Below are positions 15,077 through 15,187 of a stretch of DNA of 15,187 nt, one piece after another. The notes beneath the pieces were generated by a model. That model had not been told where the DNA came from, made no database searches, and was given only the letters and a program-made list of their open reading frames with translations. Position numbers and translations under genes: made by a program. The first letter of the stretch is position 1, and every line of letters starts with the position of its first letter. This DNA is from JBBIGV01 sp037447335 (lineage in GTDB: Bacteria > Bacteroidota > Ignavibacteria > Ignavibacteriales > Ignavibacteriaceae): assembly GCA_037447335.1 (NCBI GenBank), contig JBBIGV010000077.1, forward strand, positions 1-15,187, given 5' to 3'.

Positions 15077-15187
15077 TGCATTTAAGTGAACTACTAAGTT
15101 TATTATTTTTAAGTATAAAAAATCCGTAAGTTTATTTTCTTAATTCCGAGATAGAAATATCAGAAGGTCTGTTTAAAGAGCCAAAAA

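Noticed and set aside
1..15187. CRISPR arrays, tRNA or rRNA genes, insertion sequences, toxin-antitoxin pairs or defence genes
   Set aside because: No spaced direct repeats, cloverleaf-like segments, transposase motifs or small linked gene pairs were found; gaps between genes are mostly under 320 bases.

Overview
The window is an AT-rich bacterial chromosome segment of ordinary housekeeping metabolism, probably from the Ignavibacteria/Chlorobi side of the Bacteroidota (FCB group). The best clue is a secreted kelch-like protein ending in a type IX secretion (T9SS) sorting domain with the NPFNPVTKI-type motif common in Ignavibacteria. A TTTG-N17-TAnnTTTG promoter candidate of Bacteroidota type fits. 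The lineage is inferred from these features, not from a marker gene. No tRNA, rRNA, CRISPR array, transposon or phage gene was seen.

Layout. Positions 24-497 hold a small lipoprotein with a BsuPI-like domain, cut by an in-frame TAA. Positions 686-3549 hold a class I aminotransferase whose stop overlaps the start of an ATP-dependent PEP carboxykinase, closed by a clear terminator. Positions 3863-5263 hold the kelch/T9SS protein, cut by an in-frame TAG inside its sorting domain. Positions 5507-6697 hold a second aminotransferase (aspartate/prephenate type). It converges, with a 2-base gap, on a minus-strand block: a 12-repeat TPR protein followed by aroE (9060 down to 6700). Further minus-strand genes are sucC (10511-9297) and 1-pyrroline-5-carboxylate dehydrogenase (12208-10661), each with its own terminator. 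Divergent from the latter is a long-chain acyl-CoA synthetase (12437-14248), which converges on an inositol-monophosphatase-family gene (15044-14277).

How the genes fit together. Several enzymes belong to amino-acid and fatty-acid use feeding the TCA cycle and gluconeogenesis. P5C dehydrogenase makes glutamate from proline or ornithine carbon. Aminotransferases connect glutamate/2-oxoglutarate with aspartate/oxaloacetate. SucC works at the succinyl-CoA step, PckA turns oxaloacetate into PEP, and the acyl-CoA synthetase activates fatty acids. AroE and possibly the second aminotransferase serve aromatic amino-acid synthesis.

I found no convincing new system. The points most worth checking are the two independent in-frame nonsense codons in the two exported-protein genes, the translationally coupled aminotransferase-pckA pair, and a few inverted repeats in promoter regions.
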